This document shows positions 15,029-16,824 of a DNA stretch of 16,824 nucleotides, piece by piece. Position numbers and translations under genes: made by a program. The stretch comes from UBA2040 sp047637535 (GTDB taxonomy: Bacteria > Bacteroidota > Bacteroidia > Flavobacteriales_D > Crocinitomicaceae), in assembly GCA_047637535.1 (NCBI GenBank), contig JBLIKY010000028.1, forward strand, positions 1-16,824. Direction: 5' to 3'. Every line of letters starts with the position of its first letter. Positions within the stretch are counted from its first letter, which is position 1. The notes under the pieces were generated by a model. The model worked only from the letters and a program-made list of their open reading frames with translations. It was not told the origin of the DNA and did no database searches.

Positions 15029-16534
15029 ATGTCAATTCCAGTACGCGTTCGTTTTGCCCCATCACCTACAGGTCCTTTGCACATTGGTGGTGTACGTACA
15101 GCATTATATAACTATCTCTTTGCCAAAAAGCACGGAGGAACTTTTGTCATTCGTATTGAAGATACTGATCAAACCCGATTCGTAGAGGGTGCACAAGATT
15201 ACATTACAGAATCTTTAAAATGGTGTGGAATCACGCCAACTGAAGGCCCTGGTTTAGGCGGCGAATACGGCCCTTATGTGCAATCAGAAAGAAAGGCCAT
15301 GTACAAACCTTATGCTGAGCAACTCGTTACAAACGAAAAAGCATATTATGCCTTTGATACCTCTGAAGAATTAGTTGTTATGCGTGAAAACGCTAAGCTT
15401 GCAGGCATGCCAAACTGGCAATACAATAATATTACTAGGAGTTCGATGAGTAACTCACTTACCCTACCCGCTGAAGAAGTCGAAAAAAGATTAAAAAACG
15501 GTGATCCATACGTTATACGCATGAAAATGCCACGTAACGAAGACATTCGTTTTGAAGACATAATACGAGGTTGGGTTGTCGTTAACACAAACAACATCGA
15601 TGATAAAGTCTTGTTTAAAAGCGATGGGATGCCGACATATCACCTCGCTAACATAGTAGATGATTACACCATGAAGATCTCTCACGTTATTCGAGGCGAA
15701 GAGTGGCTGCCTTCTGCACCGTTGCACATAATGCTTTATCGGGCTTTTGGATGGGACGCGCCAAAATTTGCGCATTTACCATTGTTGCTTAAGCCAGACG
15801 GTAACGGTAAGTTGTCAAAAAGAGATGGCGATCGTTTAGGGTTCCCGGTTTTCCCAATGAATTGGTTGACTGCCGAAGGAGAAACTTTCACCGGTTATAA
15901 AGAAGAAGGCTATATCCCTGAAGGGTTTATCAACATGTTGGCCTTTTTAGGTTGGAACCCAGGCACTCCACAAGAGTTATTTAGTCTTGACGCTTTGGTA
16001 CAAGAATTCAGCTTAGAAAGAGTTTCAAAATCCGGAGCAAAATTTGATCCAGACAAAACAAAATGGTTCCAACAACAATATTTGAGGGGAACGGACAACC
16101 AAGCTTTGGGACTTCAGCTTACTGAGTTTTATCCAAACGAAACATTGGAGAGACTGACTGTTATGGCCGGAATGATGAAGGAAAGAGCAACTTTCATCAA
16201 GGACATTCAGACCGAGGGAGATTACTTGATCAATACTCCTGTTGACTATGACGAACAAACAGTAAATAAAAAATGGAAAGAAGGAAGTGCTTCTTTGATG
16301 ACGTCTTGGAACGAGAAAATGAAAGCAATTTCTGATTTCACAAGTGAAAACATTCATGACGCATTTAACTCATTTATTGAAGAAAAAGAATTGAAACTAG
16401 GCGCAGTAATGCCTTTGTTTAGACTTCTTTTATCTGGTAAAGGAATGGGTCCGGGTATCTTTGATATCGCGGCATTTATAGGAAAAGATGAGTGTACATC
16501 AAGAATGTCAAACGGAATTTCAAGACTAGGTTAA
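15029..16534 (+). CDS. gltX: Glutamate--tRNA ligase
   Basis: A 501-aa class I aminoacyl-tRNA synthetase that charges tRNA-Glu. The HIGH-type ATP motif is at residues about 11-27 (PSPTGPLHIGGVRTALY), and the KMSKS-type motif is GKLSKRDG at about 260-267. The catalytic core also shows RIEDTDQTRF, GPYVQSERKAMY and HVIRGEEWLPSAPLH. The C-terminal anticodon-binding part is all-helical and ends near GKGMGPGIFDIAAFIG. A short segment after KLSKR (FPVFPMNWLTAEGETFTGYKEEG) looks like the insertion I associate with Bacteroidota GluRS; from memory, not checked. It is followed with no gap by folB, so the two are probably co-transcribed. Whether it also charges tRNA-Gln depends on a gatCAB pathway not visible here. 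Confidence 0.96.
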   Translation: MSIPVRVRFAPSPTGPLHIGGVRTALYNYLFAKKHGGTFVIRIEDTDQTRFVEGAQDYITESLKWCGITPTEGPGLGGEYGPYVQSERKAMYKPYAEQLVTNEKAYYAFDTSEELVVMRENAKLAGMPNWQYNNITRSSMSNSLTLPAEEVEKRLKNGDPYVIRMKMPRNEDIRFEDIIRGWVVVNTNNIDDKVLFKSDGMPTYHLANIVDDYTMKISHVIRGEEWLPSAPLHIMLYRAFGWDAPKFAHLPLLLKPDGNGKLSKRDGDRLGFPVFPMNWLTAEGETFTGYKEEGYIPEGFINMLAFLGWNPGTPQELFSLDALVQEFSLERVSKSGAKFDPDKTKWFQQQYLRGTDNQALGLQLTEFYPNETLERLTVMAGMMKERATFIKDIQTEGDYLINTPVDYDEQTVNKKWKEGSASLMTSWNEKMKAISDFTSENIHDAFNSFIEEKELKLGAVMPLFRLLLSGKGMGPGIFDIAAFIGKDECTSRMSNGISRLG

Positions 16535-16824
16535 ATGAAACACACTATAGAGGTCAACGACATCAAATTATATTGCTTTCACGGCTGTTTGCCCGAAGAG
16601 GAAAAAATTGGCGGCTATTATAGTGTTGATGTTAAGCTTGTGACTGACTTTACGGAAGCAGCGGTCAACGACGACTTAGGTAAAACCATTGATTATGTAA
16701 TGGTAAATAAAATCGTTGAAGAAGAGATGGCGATTCGGTCTAAATTAATAGAGCAAGTGGGTCAAAGAATTGTTACAAGAATCAAGAATGAATCCGATCA
16801 AATTTTCTCATTATTTGTTAAAAT
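16535..16824 (+). CDS. folB: Dihydroneopterin aldolase (5' part, runs off the window)
   Basis: The ATG immediately follows the gltX stop (TAAATG). The frame stays open to the window edge, giving about 96 residues of a family usually near 120. It reads MKHTIEVNDIKLYCFHGCLP, then EEEKIGGYYSVDVKL, DLGKTIDYVMVNKIVEEEM and KLIEQVGQRIV. This fits FolB: the N-terminal strand with FHG, the E-x-x-x-G-x-Y/F strand region and TIDYxxV before the long helix with the conserved Glu (LIEQ). The enzyme splits 7,8-dihydroneopterin into 6-hydroxymethyl-dihydropterin and glycolaldehyde in folate synthesis. Direct abutment with gltX suggests translational coupling on one message. Confidence 0.9.
   Translation, partial: MKHTIEVNDIKLYCFHGCLPEEEKIGGYYSVDVKLVTDFTEAAVNDDLGKTIDYVMVNKIVEEEMAIRSKLIEQVGQRIVTRIKNESDQIFSLFVK

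Overview
The window reads as a chromosomal segment of a low-GC member of the Bacteroidota, most likely Flavobacteriales. The evidence is a secreted protein with a type IX secretion (T9SS) type A C-terminal signal, the long IspG form with a central insertion, a DUF4175 protein, an almost complete lack of Shine-Dalgarno sequences, and -7 promoter elements of the Bacteroidota form TAnnTTTG. I cannot fix the genus. Most of the window is housekeeping DNA. No phage, transposase, CRISPR array, tRNA or rRNA was seen.

Layout. 1-393 is the 3' end of a succinate dehydrogenase/fumarate reductase iron-sulfur subunit gene, followed by a clear terminator. 529-809 is a frameshifted remnant of a T9SS sorting domain. 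977-2695 encodes an intact T9SS-exported protein with a protease-associated (PA) domain, again followed by a terminator. 2749-3414 is non-coding and holds a diverged 175/176-bp tandem duplication; the right end of its second copy forms one arm of the terminator of the minus-strand outer-membrane beta-barrel gene (3415-4335). 4336-4682 is mostly non-coding with one doubtful 30-codon ORF. 4683-6497 (minus) is a tightly overlapped operon: fatty acid desaturase, MmcQ/YjbR protein, S4-domain RNA-binding protein with a TTG start. It diverges from ispG (6655-8562, plus).

8743-14896 (minus) is a four-gene cluster: DUF4175 membrane/coiled-coil protein, RsbW-like ATPase, YbeY and MnmG (GidA). gltX (15029-16534, plus) diverges from it and is followed with no gap by folB, which runs off the window end.

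The most interesting feature is a set of three parS-like ParB/Spo0J centromere sites around mnmG. One is a perfect TGTTTCACGTGAAACA abutting the ybeY stop codon. The second fits TGTTNCACGTGAAACA on the minus strand, is the core of a 26-bp near-palindrome and lies just upstream of the mnmG start codon. The third, differing from the consensus only at its two outermost bases, overlaps the mnmG stop codon. This suggests that the window lies in an origin-proximal, ParB-loaded part of the chromosome and that ParB occupancy could affect mnmG expression.
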